Below the pieces are notes generated by a model that worked only from the letters and a program-made list of their open reading frames with translations, searched no databases and was not told the origin of the DNA. 6,656 nt of DNA from Lautropia sp. (lineage in GTDB: Bacteria; Pseudomonadota; Gammaproteobacteria; Burkholderiales; Burkholderiaceae_E). A program made the translations under genes and the position numbers. Shown here piece by piece: positions 1-5,815 of this stretch (the first letter of the stretch is position 1; the number at the start of each line of letters is the position of its first letter). The DNA lies in assembly GCA_013813615.1 (NCBI GenBank), contig JACCRJ010000039.1, positions 1 through 6,656 of the forward strand, read 5' to 3'.

Positions 1-627
1 CGCCAGGGGGAGGACGTGCCGGCCATCCACCATCACGATGAAACTGGCTTCCTCTCCTTCGAGGAACTCCTCAACCACGACCCGCGCGCCGGCCCCTTCA
101 CCGCCGAGCATCCGATCGACTGCGGCATGCGCCTGCGCAACCGTTTCCGCGACGACGACGCCTTTTCCGGCGGCAAGGCCGTCAGCCTTGACGACGATCG
201 GAGCGCCACGACCGCTGATGTAGGCCTTGGCGTCGACCGGATCGGTGAAGCTGCGGTAGGAGGCGGTCGGGATCGCGTGCCGCCTCATGAAGCTCTTGGA
301 GAAATCCTTGGACGATTCCAGCTGCGCCGCCGCCTGGGTGGGGCCGAAGATGGGCAGGCCGCGTTCGCGAAAGAAGTCGACGACCCCGTCGGCAAGCGGC
401 GCCTCCGGTCCGACCAGGGTGAAGTCGACTTTCTCCCGCTCGGCGAACTGCGCGAGCGAATCCATCCGGGTCAGCGGAATATTGCGGATGCGCTCTTCGA
501 GCGCAGTGCCGGCGTTGCCGGGCGCGATGAACACCACCTCCATGCCCCGCGACTGCGCGAGCCGCCAGGCCATCGCATGCTCACGCCCGCCGCCGCCGAT
601 GACCAGACTTTTTCCGGTACCTGACAA
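1..627 (-). CDS. purD: Phosphoribosylamine-glycine ligase (GAR synthetase), N-terminal half, cut by the window edge
   Basis: PurD joins glycine to 5-phosphoribosylamine using ATP to give glycinamide ribonucleotide, the second step of de novo purine synthesis in the cytosol. The 209 residues visible show the N-terminal nucleotide-fold motif VIGGGGREHA (residues 9-18), a GPEAPLADG segment, and the ATP-grasp glycine-rich stretch KADGLAAGKG (147-156) with its ATP-binding lysine at 147. The frame is still open at base 1, ending in HVLPLA, so roughly the second half of a ~425-residue enzyme lies outside the window. The start is unusual. The only start codon available in frame is TTG (625-627), immediately preceded by an in-frame TAA (628-630). 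It adds about four residues before the point where family members usually begin (MKVLVIG in E. coli). No strong Shine-Dalgarno precedes it. The gene lies 56 bp downstream of yebC in the same direction, as commonly seen in betaproteobacteria, so co-transcription is likely. Identity is certain; the start is not. Confidence 0.96.
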   Translation of the reverse strand, partial: MSGTGKSLVIGGGGREHAMAWRLAQSRGMEVVFIAPGNAGTALEERIRNIPLTRMDSLAQFAEREKVDFTLVGPEAPLADGVVDFFRERGLPIFGPTQAAAQLESSKDFSKSFMRRHAIPTASYRSFTDPVDAKAYISGRGAPIVVKADGLAAGKGVVVAETVAQAHAAVDRMLGGEGAGARVVVEEFLEGEEASFIVMVDGRHVLPLA

Positions 628-672
628 TTACGGCCCGCTGGTGGGTTGGAAGGATTCGGTGCGAAGAGCCAT
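628..672 (-). other. Possible 14-codon leader ORF in frame with purD
   Basis: On the minus strand an ATG (670-672) opens 14 codons reading MALRTESFQPTSGP and ends at TAA (628-630), which abuts the TTG start of purD in the same frame. A GAAGG Shine-Dalgarno-like sequence lies 8 nt before the ATG and overlaps the yebC stop codon, so its initiation site looks better than that of purD itself. It could be a short translated leader that delivers ribosomes to purD by reinitiation. It could also be the original purD N-terminus broken by a nonsense change, or chance. The peptide resembles no family I know, and PurD proteins do not normally carry this extension. Confidence 0.35.
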
Positions 673-683
673 GCGAACGGCCT

Positions 684-1412
684 TCAGCTTTCGACGATGA
701 CGGCGTTGGTGTAGACCTGCTGCACGTCGTCGACGTTGTCGAGGGCGTCCAGAATCTTCTGCATCCTCAGCGCGTCTTCGCCGGTGACGACCATCTCGTT
801 GAGCGGTTTCATGATCACATCGGCGAACTCCGCCTTGAACCCGGCCCGCTCCAGGCCATCCTTGACGGCGGCGAAGTCGTGCGGGCCGCTGATGACCTCG
901 ACGCTGCTGTCCTCATGGGTGACGACGTCTTCCGCACCGGCATCCAGGGCCGCTTCCATCACCTTGTCCTCGGACGTGCCGGGCTCGAAGATGAACTGCC
1001 CGCAGTGCTTGAACTGGTAGGCGACCGAGCCGTCGGTGCCGAGGTTGCCGCCGTACTTGGTCAGCGCATGCCGCACGTCCGCGACGGTACGGGTACGGTT
1101 GTCGGTCATGCAGTCCACGATCACCGCAGCCCCGGCGATACCGTAGCCTTCATAACGGATTTCCTCGTAGTGGGCGCCTTCCAGTCCGCCGGCGCCCCTC
1201 TGGATGGCGCGCTGCACTGTTTCCTTGGACATGTTGCCCTCGGAGGCCTTCTCCACCGCCATGCGCAGCCGCGGGTTGCTGGCGACATCCGGCCCGCCGA
1301 TCCGCGCGGCGACCGTGATTTCCTTGATCAGCCGGGTGAAGAGCGCACCGCGCTTGGCGTCCTGGCGCCCCTTGCGGTGCTGGATGTTGGCCCATTTGGA
1401 ATGGCCGGCCAT
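684..1412 (-). CDS. yebC: YebC/PmpR/TACO1-family protein
   Basis: This is a complete 242-residue member of the YebC family, close to the ~246 residues of E. coli YebC. The N-terminus carries the family hallmark [18 protein letters not shown], followed by the conserved [19 protein letters not shown] and [11 protein letters not shown] segments. The C-terminal domain ends in a [13 protein letters not shown] stretch typical of the family. YebC proteins were long annotated as transcriptional regulators (PmpR in Pseudomonas). The mitochondrial homologue TACO1 and recent bacterial work point to a role on the ribosome, helping translation through difficult proline-rich stretches. Which role applies here cannot be read from sequence. 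The start is set by an AGAAGGA ribosome-binding site at 1419-1425, 6 nt from the ATG. The open frame continues upstream, but only antisense to the neighbouring ATPase gene. It is divergent from the yjgR-like gene and precedes purD. Confidence 0.97.
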   Translation of the reverse strand: MAGHSKWANIQHRKGRQDAKRGALFTRLIKEITVAARIGGPDVASNPRLRMAVEKASEGNMSKETVQRAIQRGAGGLEGAHYEEIRYEGYGIAGAAVIVDCMTDNRTRTVADVRHALTKYGGNLGTDGSVAYQFKHCGQFIFEPGTSEDKVMEAALDAGAEDVVTHEDSSVEVISGPHDFAAVKDGLERAGFKAEFADVIMKPLNEMVVTGEDALRMQKILDALDNVDDVQQVYTNAVIVES

Positions 1413-1493
1413 TGCTGATCCTTCTGATCTAAGATACCCGGGTCTGCAGGCGATTTTATCATCGACCGACCTCCCAGCCTTCCTGGACTGCCC
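1413..1493. promoter_or_regulatory. Divergent intergenic region between yebC and the yjgR-like gene, with overlapping -10-like boxes
   Basis: This 81-bp spacer must hold the promoters for both divergent genes unless they lie inside coding sequence. Its one AT-rich island (1451-1462) contains TAAAAT on the minus strand (1453-1458) and TATCAT on the plus strand (1457-1462). Each matches five of six positions of a sigma70 -10 box, and they overlap. Neither has a convincing -35 box at the usual spacing. An 8-bp perfect palindrome ACCCGGGT sits at 1436-1443. On the yebC side a GATC repeat pair brackets part of the Shine-Dalgarno (GATC-AGAAG-GATC). The promoter assignments are weak inference. Confidence 0.3.
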
Positions 1494-3071
1494 ATGACTG
1501 AAGCACTTGCGCCCCTGATGCTGGGCCGGAACGAAACCCGCGAGGTGTTCGTCCTGCCGTCGCTCGTCAACCGACACGGACTGATTACCGGCGCCACCGG
1601 CACCGGGAAGACGGTCAGCCTGCAGTGCCTGGCGGAGCATCTTTCGCTGATCGGCGTGCCGGTGTTCATGGCCGACGTCAAGGGCGACCTGGCCGGCATC
1701 GCGAAGGCCGGCAAGTCGACCCCCAAGCTCGAGGAGCGACTGAAGAAGTACGGCTTGCCTGTGCCGGCCTTCCAGGATTTCCCGGTGAGCCTGTGGGACG
1801 TGTTCGGCAAGGACGGGCATCCGCTGCGTGCCACCATTTCCGACCTGGGGCCGCTGCTGCTCTCGAGGATGCTGGGGCTCAACGAGACCCAGGAGGGCGT
1901 GCTGCACCTCGTGTTCAAGGTGGCCGACGACAACGGGCTGCTGCTGCTGGACTGCAAGGACCTGCGGGCGATGCTGCAGCACGTGGGCGACAAGGCGCGA
2001 ACCTACACGACCGAGTACGGCAACGTCTCCGCCGCCTCGATTGGCGCCATCCAGCGCGGCATGCTCGCGCTGGAGCAGCAGGGCGGCGACGCCTTCTTCG
2101 GCGAACCGATGCTGAACGTCGCGGACATGATGCAGACCGACGACAAGGGCCGCGGCGTGATCAACGTCCTGGCCGCGGACCGCCTGCTGAATTCGCCGCG
2201 CCTCTACGCCTCCTTCCTGCTGTGGCTATTGTCGGAGCTGTTCGAAGAGCTGCCGGAAGTGGGGGACCTGGACAAGCCGAAGATGGTGTTCTTCTTCGAC
2301 GAGGCACACCTGCTCTTCAACGAGGCGCCGCGCGCCCTGATGGAGAAGGTGGAGCAGGTGGTGAGGCTGATCCGCTCGAAGGGAGTGGGCGTCTATTTCG
2401 TGACGCAGAATCCGCTGGACATACCGGATACGGTGCTGGGCCAGCTGGGCAACCGTATCCAGCACGCGCTGCGCGCCTTCACGCCGCGGGACCAGAAGGC
2501 GGTCCGGGCTGCCGCGCAGACCATGCGTCCCAACCCTTCCTTCGACGCGGAGCAGGCGATCGGCGAACTCGCCGTCGGCGAGGCGCTGGTTTCGCTGCTG
2601 GACGAGAAGGGCCGTCCGGAGATCGTCGAGCGCGTCTGGATGGTCGCGCCGGCTTCGCGCATCGGCCCGCTGAATGAAGGCGAGCGGGCGCAGCTCCTGA
2701 AGACGTCGGTCGTCGCCGGCATCTACGACAAGACCGACGACCGCGAATCCGCCTATGAGGTCCTGCGGGCGCGCACTGCGGCGGCCGCCGCGCCTGCCGT
2801 TGACAGCAGCTCCGCGGCTGCGGGCACGGCTGCACCTGCCGCAAAGCCTGCAGCAGCCGGAAAGCCTGCACCCGCCGGCAAGGGCGCGGCCACGGCGCAG
2901 GCAGGCTGGGGCGGCGCGCTCAAGGAGTCGCTGGATGGCCTGCTGAGCGGCAGCGGCAGGAAGGACTCGATGATAGAAACCGCCGCCAAGAGCGTCGCGC
3001 GCACGGTGGGCTCCTCCGTCGGACGGGCCATCGTCCGCGGGGTCCTCGGATCCATCCTCAAGACCCGTTAG
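1494..3071 (+). CDS. yjgR: YjgR/DUF853-family HerA-like P-loop ATPase
   Basis: A complete 525-residue protein of the DUF853 (YjgR) family, which belongs to the HerA/FtsK superfamily of P-loop ATPases. The cellular role of the family is not established; 'helicase' annotations rest on fold similarity. A Walker A motif GATGTGKT lies at residues 33-40, and a Walker B motif, MVFFFDEAH, at 264-272 with Asp269 and Glu270. A polar TQNP motif follows at 304-307, then a basic [10 protein letters not shown] stretch (Arg327) that could supply the inter-subunit arginine. Residues from about 425 to 475 form an Ala/Pro/Lys/Gly-rich linker of low complexity. A conserved-looking tail, ending in [19 protein letters not shown] plus KTR, follows and resembles the E. 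coli YjgR C-terminus. There is no signal peptide or obvious membrane segment, so it is probably cytosolic. The ribosome-binding site before the ATG is weak (TGGA). It is divergent from yebC and followed by a 163-bp gap, so it is probably monocistronic. Confidence 0.93.
   Translation: MTEALAPLMLGRNETREVFVLPSLVNRHGLITGATGTGKTVSLQCLAEHLSLIGVPVFMADVKGDLAGIAKAGKSTPKLEERLKKYGLPVPAFQDFPVSLWDVFGKDGHPLRATISDLGPLLLSRMLGLNETQEGVLHLVFKVADDNGLLLLDCKDLRAMLQHVGDKARTYTTEYGNVSAASIGAIQRGMLALEQQGGDAFFGEPMLNVADMMQTDDKGRGVINVLAADRLLNSPRLYASFLLWLLSELFEELPEVGDLDKPKMVFFFDEAHLLFNEAPRALMEKVEQVVRLIRSKGVGVYFVTQNPLDIPDTVLGQLGNRIQHALRAFTPRDQKAVRAAAQTMRPNPSFDAEQAIGELAVGEALVSLLDEKGRPEIVERVWMVAPASRIGPLNEGERAQLLKTSVVAGIYDKTDDRESAYEVLRARTAAAAAPAVDSSSAAAGTAAPAAKPAAAGKPAPAGKGAATAQAGWGGALKESLDGLLSGSGRKDSMIETAAKSVARTVGSSVGRAIVRGVLGSILKTR
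2843..2878 (+). repeat. Tandem imperfect 18-bp repeat in the yjgR linker
   Basis: Two adjacent 18-bp units, AAAGCCTGCAGCAGCCGG and AAAGCCTGCACCCGCCGG, match at 16 of 18 positions. They lie within the Ala/Pro/Lys-rich linker and encode successive KPAAAG / KPAPAG units. Being a multiple of three, the repeat can expand or contract without breaking the frame, and probably reflects slippage in a low-complexity segment. Confidence 0.7.
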
Positions 3072-3077
3072 GTTCGA

Positions 3078-3166
3078 ATCGGACTGGCACGCGGTACGCT
3101 GCGTTCGGGTCGCAGTCGGCCGATCAACGATAATGCCCCCTTGCAGGCGCGCGATCGGTCCGGCCG
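3078..3166 (+). other. Possible structured leader between yjgR and the SDR gene
   Basis: The 163-bp gap (3072-3234) contains no gene I can support. Three short complementary segments are visible. ATCGG-ACTG (3078-3086) can pair with CAGT plus CCGAT (3113-3116 and 3120-3124, with a 3-nt bulge). CCGATC (3120-3125) can alternatively pair with GATCGG (3153-3158). The two pairings exclude each other. No U-tract follows either hairpin, so an intrinsic terminator is not evident. A GATAAT box (3129-3134) resembles a -10 element but lacks a good -35. In GC-rich DNA such short complementarities may be chance. Confidence 0.22.
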
Positions 3167-3221
3167 TTGCCGGGATACTTCGTGAGCCTCACGTCGGCAC
3201 CTCGTCTTTTCGCAATAGAAC

Positions 3222-3227
3222 AAGGAG
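3222..3227 (+). promoter_or_regulatory. Strong ribosome-binding site that fixes the SDR start
   Basis: AAGGAG lies 7 nt before the ATG at 3235. It selects this start over an in-frame upstream ATG at 3133, which would add 34 residues of unrelated sequence before the beginning of the Rossmann fold. Confidence 0.85.
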
Positions 3228-3234
3228 ACCAGCA

Positions 3235-4014
3235 ATGGATCTGGGCATCAAGGGAAAGTGGGCCATCGTCTGCGCAGCCAGCAAGGGGCTCGGCTACGGC
3301 TGCGCCCGGTCGCTCGCCGGCGAAGGCGTCAACCTGGTCATCAACGCGCGCACCGACGCGACGCTGCAGGAGGCTGCTGCGCGGATCCGCAAGGAGACCG
3401 GCGTCGAAGTAATCGAGGTGGCCACGGACATCACGCGGCCGGAGGGGCGCACCAAGGTGCTGGCGGCAGCGCCGCAGGTGGACATCCTGGTGAACAATGC
3501 CGGCGGCCCGCCGCCCGGCGATTTCCGCAAGTTCAGCCGCGACGACTGGATTGCCGCCATCGACGCGAACATGCTCACGCCGATCGAGCTGATCAAGGCG
3601 ACAGTGGACAAGATGATCGAGCGCAAGTTCGGTCGCATCGTCAACATCACCTCGAGCGCCGTGAAAGCGCCGATCGACATCCTCGGCCTCTCCAACGGCG
3701 CGCGCAGCGGACTCACCGGTTTCGTCGCCGGCCTCGCGCGCACCACCGCCGCTGCCAACGTCACCATCAACAACCTGCTGCCCGGGCGTTTCATGACGGA
3801 TCGGCTGCGCAACAACTTCGCCGTGGAGGCGAAGAACAAGGGCATCACCGTCGAAGCGGCAGCCGAGGCGGCGCGCCTGTCGATCCCGGCCAAGCGCTTC
3901 GGCGACGAAATGGAGTTCGGCCAGTACTGCGCCTGGTTGTGCAGCCAGCAGGCTTCCTACATCGCCGGCCAGAACCTGCTGATCGACGGCGGCAACTTCC
4001 CCGGCACATTCTGA
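3235..4014 (+). CDS. SDR-fold oxidoreductase, atypical BKR-like type lacking the catalytic Tyr/Lys
   Basis: A complete 259-residue short-chain dehydrogenase/reductase-fold protein. The cofactor region AASKGLGYG (residues 14-22) departs from the classical TGxxxGIG by having Ala where the first Gly is expected. NNAGG (87-91) and the helix-4 Asn (Asn112) are present, followed by ITSS with Ser140. Where classical members have Tyr at Ser+13 and Lys at Ser+17, this protein has Ser153 and Arg157 (LSNGARSGL). This pattern matches a known BKR-like SDR subgroup, annotated as 3-oxoacyl-ACP reductase-like, that lacks the perfect NAD motif and the catalytic tetrad. Its reaction is therefore unknown, and naming it FabG would overstate the evidence. 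The C-terminus IAGQNLLIDGGNFPGTF is standard for the fold. A PPP triplet (92-94) follows NNAGG. A strong ribosome-binding site sets the start. It is the first gene of a unit with qor (19 bp downstream) and tcdA. The substitutions occur in an otherwise intact, well-ordered frame, so they look like family divergence, not decay. Confidence 0.9.
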   Translation: MDLGIKGKWAIVCAASKGLGYGCARSLAGEGVNLVINARTDATLQEAAARIRKETGVEVIEVATDITRPEGRTKVLAAAPQVDILVNNAGGPPPGDFRKFSRDDWIAAIDANMLTPIELIKATVDKMIERKFGRIVNITSSAVKAPIDILGLSNGARSGLTGFVAGLARTTAAANVTINNLLPGRFMTDRLRNNFAVEAKNKGITVEAAAEAARLSIPAKRFGDEMEFGQYCAWLCSQQASYIAGQNLLIDGGNFPGTF

Positions 4015-4033
4015 ACCCGATCGGAGAATCGAG

Positions 4034-5002
4034 ATGGTGAAAGCGATACAGATCCGCAAGCCCGGTGGTCCCGAGGTGATGGAATGGACCGACGTGACGC
4101 TCTCAAAGCCCGGCCCCGGCGAGGCGAGGGTGCAGCTGCACGCCGCCGGCCTGAACTTCATCGACGTCTACCACCGCACCGGGCTCTATCCGCTGCCGCT
4201 GCCGGCGGGCATCGGCATGGAAGGTGCGGGCGTCGTCGAGGAGGTCGGTGCCGGTGTGACGGAGGTCAGGCAGGGCGATCGGGTCGCCTTCTGCAACGGA
4301 CCTCCCGGCTCGTATGCCGAGGCCCGGGTCATGCCGGCCAGGTCCCTGGTGAAGCTGCCGCGGTCGATCGATTTCGAAACCGGTGCCGGGATGATGCTCA
4401 AGGGCCTGACCGTGCAATACCTGTTTCGCCGGACCTACAAGCTGCAGCGCGGACAGACCATCCTGTTCCACGCGGCAGCCGGCGGCGTCGGCCTGATCGC
4501 GATGCAGTGGGCCAAGGCGCTCGGCGTGACCGTCATCGGCACCGTAGGTTCCGAAGACAAGGCTGAACTCGCGCGGGCGCACGGCTGCGACCACGTCATC
4601 CTGTACAAGCAGGAGAACATCGTCGAACGGGTTCGCGAACTGACCGACGGCAAGATGGTGCCGGTGGTCTACGATTCCGTCGGCAAGGATACCTTCAGCG
4701 CCTCGCTCGACTGCCTGCAGCCGTTCGGCCTGATGGTCAGCTTCGGCAACTCCTCGGGGCCGGTGCCGCCGGTCCAGCTGACGGCCCTCAAGGCCACGCT
4801 GTACCTGACGCGTCCCTCGCTGGTCCCGCACACCGCCACCCGTGCCAACCTGGAGGAGATGTCGGCGGACCTCTTCAAGCAGGTCTTGTCCGGCAAGGTC
4901 AGGATCCGCATCGATCAGCACTATACGATGGCGGATGCGTCACAGGCGCACCGAGATCTGGAAGCACGCAAGACCACCGGGCAGACCGTGCTGTTGCCGT
5001 GA
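4034..5002 (+). CDS. qor: NADPH:quinone oxidoreductase (QorA-type, zinc-independent MDR)
   Basis: A complete 322-residue medium-chain dehydrogenase/reductase, close in length to E. coli QorA (327). The N-terminal GroES-like domain contains the family segment GLNFIDVYHRTGLYPLPLP and GIGMEGAGVVEEVG. The Rossmann domain has the nucleotide-binding motif AAAGGVG at residues 147-153, followed by GLIAMQWAKALG. The cysteine cluster that binds zinc in alcohol dehydrogenases is absent, as expected for quinone reductases. Family members use NADPH to reduce quinones or similar electrophilic enones in the cytosol; the actual substrate here cannot be read from sequence. A GGAGA ribosome-binding site ends 6 nt before the ATG. 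The gene sits 19 bp after the SDR gene, and its TGA overlaps the GTG start of tcdA, so the three are probably co-transcribed. Assignment to the QOR group is firm; in vivo function is inferred. Confidence 0.93.
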   Translation: MVKAIQIRKPGGPEVMEWTDVTLSKPGPGEARVQLHAAGLNFIDVYHRTGLYPLPLPAGIGMEGAGVVEEVGAGVTEVRQGDRVAFCNGPPGSYAEARVMPARSLVKLPRSIDFETGAGMMLKGLTVQYLFRRTYKLQRGQTILFHAAAGGVGLIAMQWAKALGVTVIGTVGSEDKAELARAHGCDHVILYKQENIVERVRELTDGKMVPVVYDSVGKDTFSASLDCLQPFGLMVSFGNSSGPVPPVQLTALKATLYLTRPSLVPHTATRANLEEMSADLFKQVLSGKVRIRIDQHYTMADASQAHRDLEARKTTGQTVLLP

Positions 5003-5796
5003 CCGACCAGCCAGACCGGCGCTTCGCCTCCACGGGAAGGCTGCTCGGGTCGCCGGGGTTGAAGCGTCTGCGCCACGCGCAGGTCGTCGTGGTGGGGCTG
5101 GGCGGCGTCGGCTCCTGGGCGGCGGAGGCGCTGGCACGCAGCGGCGTCGGCAACCTGACGCTGATCGACCTCGACCAGATCGTCGAGTCGAACATCAACC
5201 GCCAGGTGCACGCGTTGGAGTCGACGCTGGGCGCGGCGAAAGTCGACGTGATGGCCCGGCGTATCCAGCAGATCGCGCCACTCGCCGGCATCACCGCGAT
5301 CGAGTCGTTTGTGGAACCGGACAACATTGCATCGCTCATCCCGAAGCATGTAACGGTGGTCATCGACGCAATCGATGCCGTGCGGGCCAAGGCTGCGCTG
5401 GTGTCCTGGTGCGTCGATCACGAGTTGCCGGTGATCGTCTGCGGCGCTGCCGGCGGTCGCCGCGATCCGCTGCGGCTGCAGTGCGAAGACCTGGCGCGAA
5501 CCAGCGGCGACTCGCTGCTGTCGTCGCTGCGCCTGCGGCTGCGCCGGGACTACGGCTTTGCGCCGGCTGCCGGCGCGAGCGGCCACGCCCTGGCCCGCGC
5601 CCGAAAGTTCGGCGTTCCCGCCATCTTTTCCAGCGAACGGGCGAGCGGACCGACACCGGGCAGCGAGACCGACAGCGGCCGCACCGGCGGCTCACCGCTG
5701 GCCTGCGCCGGCTATGGCTCGATCGTCACCGTCACAGCCTCGATGGGAATGGCCGCGGCCGCCCGTGCCATCGACGTGATCCTGGCGGTCCCGTAA
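4999..5796 (+). CDS. tcdA: tRNA threonylcarbamoyladenosine dehydratase TcdA (CsdL/YgdL)
   Basis: A complete 265-residue E1-like ATPase, near the 268 residues of E. coli TcdA. TcdA uses ATP to cyclise t6A at position 37 of ANN-decoding tRNAs into ct6A, which supports accurate decoding. The adenylation fold is clear: GLGGVG at residues 33-38, acidic LIDLD with Asp57 and Asp59, NINRQ with Arg68, a lysine at 81 in GAAKVD, and VIDAIDAV (Asp123, Asp126). The family C-terminal motif ACAGYGS contains Cys236, aligned with the conserved cysteine of the E. coli protein. The GTG start overlaps the qor stop codon by 4 bp (GTGA). No good Shine-Dalgarno precedes it, so translation probably depends on coupling to qor. 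It lies convergent with phhA and 3 bp from it. No sulfur-transfer partners (csdA, csdE), which accompany tcdA in enterobacteria, are seen here. Confidence 0.95.
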   Translation: MTDQPDRRFASTGRLLGSPGLKRLRHAQVVVVGLGGVGSWAAEALARSGVGNLTLIDLDQIVESNINRQVHALESTLGAAKVDVMARRIQQIAPLAGITAIESFVEPDNIASLIPKHVTVVIDAIDAVRAKAALVSWCVDHELPVIVCGAAGGRRDPLRLQCEDLARTSGDSLLSSLRLRLRRDYGFAPAAGASGHALARARKFGVPAIFSSERASGPTPGSETDSGRTGGSPLACAGYGSIVTVTASMGMAAAARAIDVILAVP

Positions 5797-5815
5797 AGCT
5801 CAGTTTGCGGGAGCC
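5787..5815. terminator. Candidate bidirectional hairpin at the tcdA/phhA convergent junction
   Basis: GGTCCCG (5787-5793) pairs with CGGGA-CC (5808-5812 and 5814-5815, one bulged G at 5813). The stem continues inward as a U-G wobble (5794/5807) and AAA/TTT (5795-5797 with 5804-5806), closing a 6-nt loop GCTCAG. In the plus-strand RNA this makes 11 pairs with one bulge; in the minus-strand RNA the wobble becomes an A/C mismatch. It spans both stop codons and is centred on the 3-bp gap, the position expected for a shared terminator. No U-tract follows on either side, so canonical intrinsic termination is doubtful. It may instead act with Rho or protect 3' ends. Confidence 0.42.

Noticed and set aside
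16..700. Plus-strand open frames opposite purD
   Set aside because: They are shadows of the conserved purD frame in GC-rich DNA, with arginine- and proline-rich translations and no family resemblance.
1413..1982. Long minus-strand extension of the yebC frame (about 190 extra codons) opposite the yjgR-like gene
   Set aside because: It is antisense to conserved ATPase coding sequence including Walker A, resembles no protein, and the strong ribosome-binding site and family N-terminus place the YebC start at 1412.
3071..3080. GGTTCGAATC, identical to a tRNA T-loop core
   Set aside because: Flanking bases do not form a T stem, there is no acceptor, D or anticodon arm, and the upstream bases are yjgR coding sequence.
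3133..3234. In-frame upstream ATG adding 34 residues to the SDR protein
   Set aside because: No ribosome-binding site, and the added residues do not resemble the fold; AAGGAG before 3235 gives the expected start.
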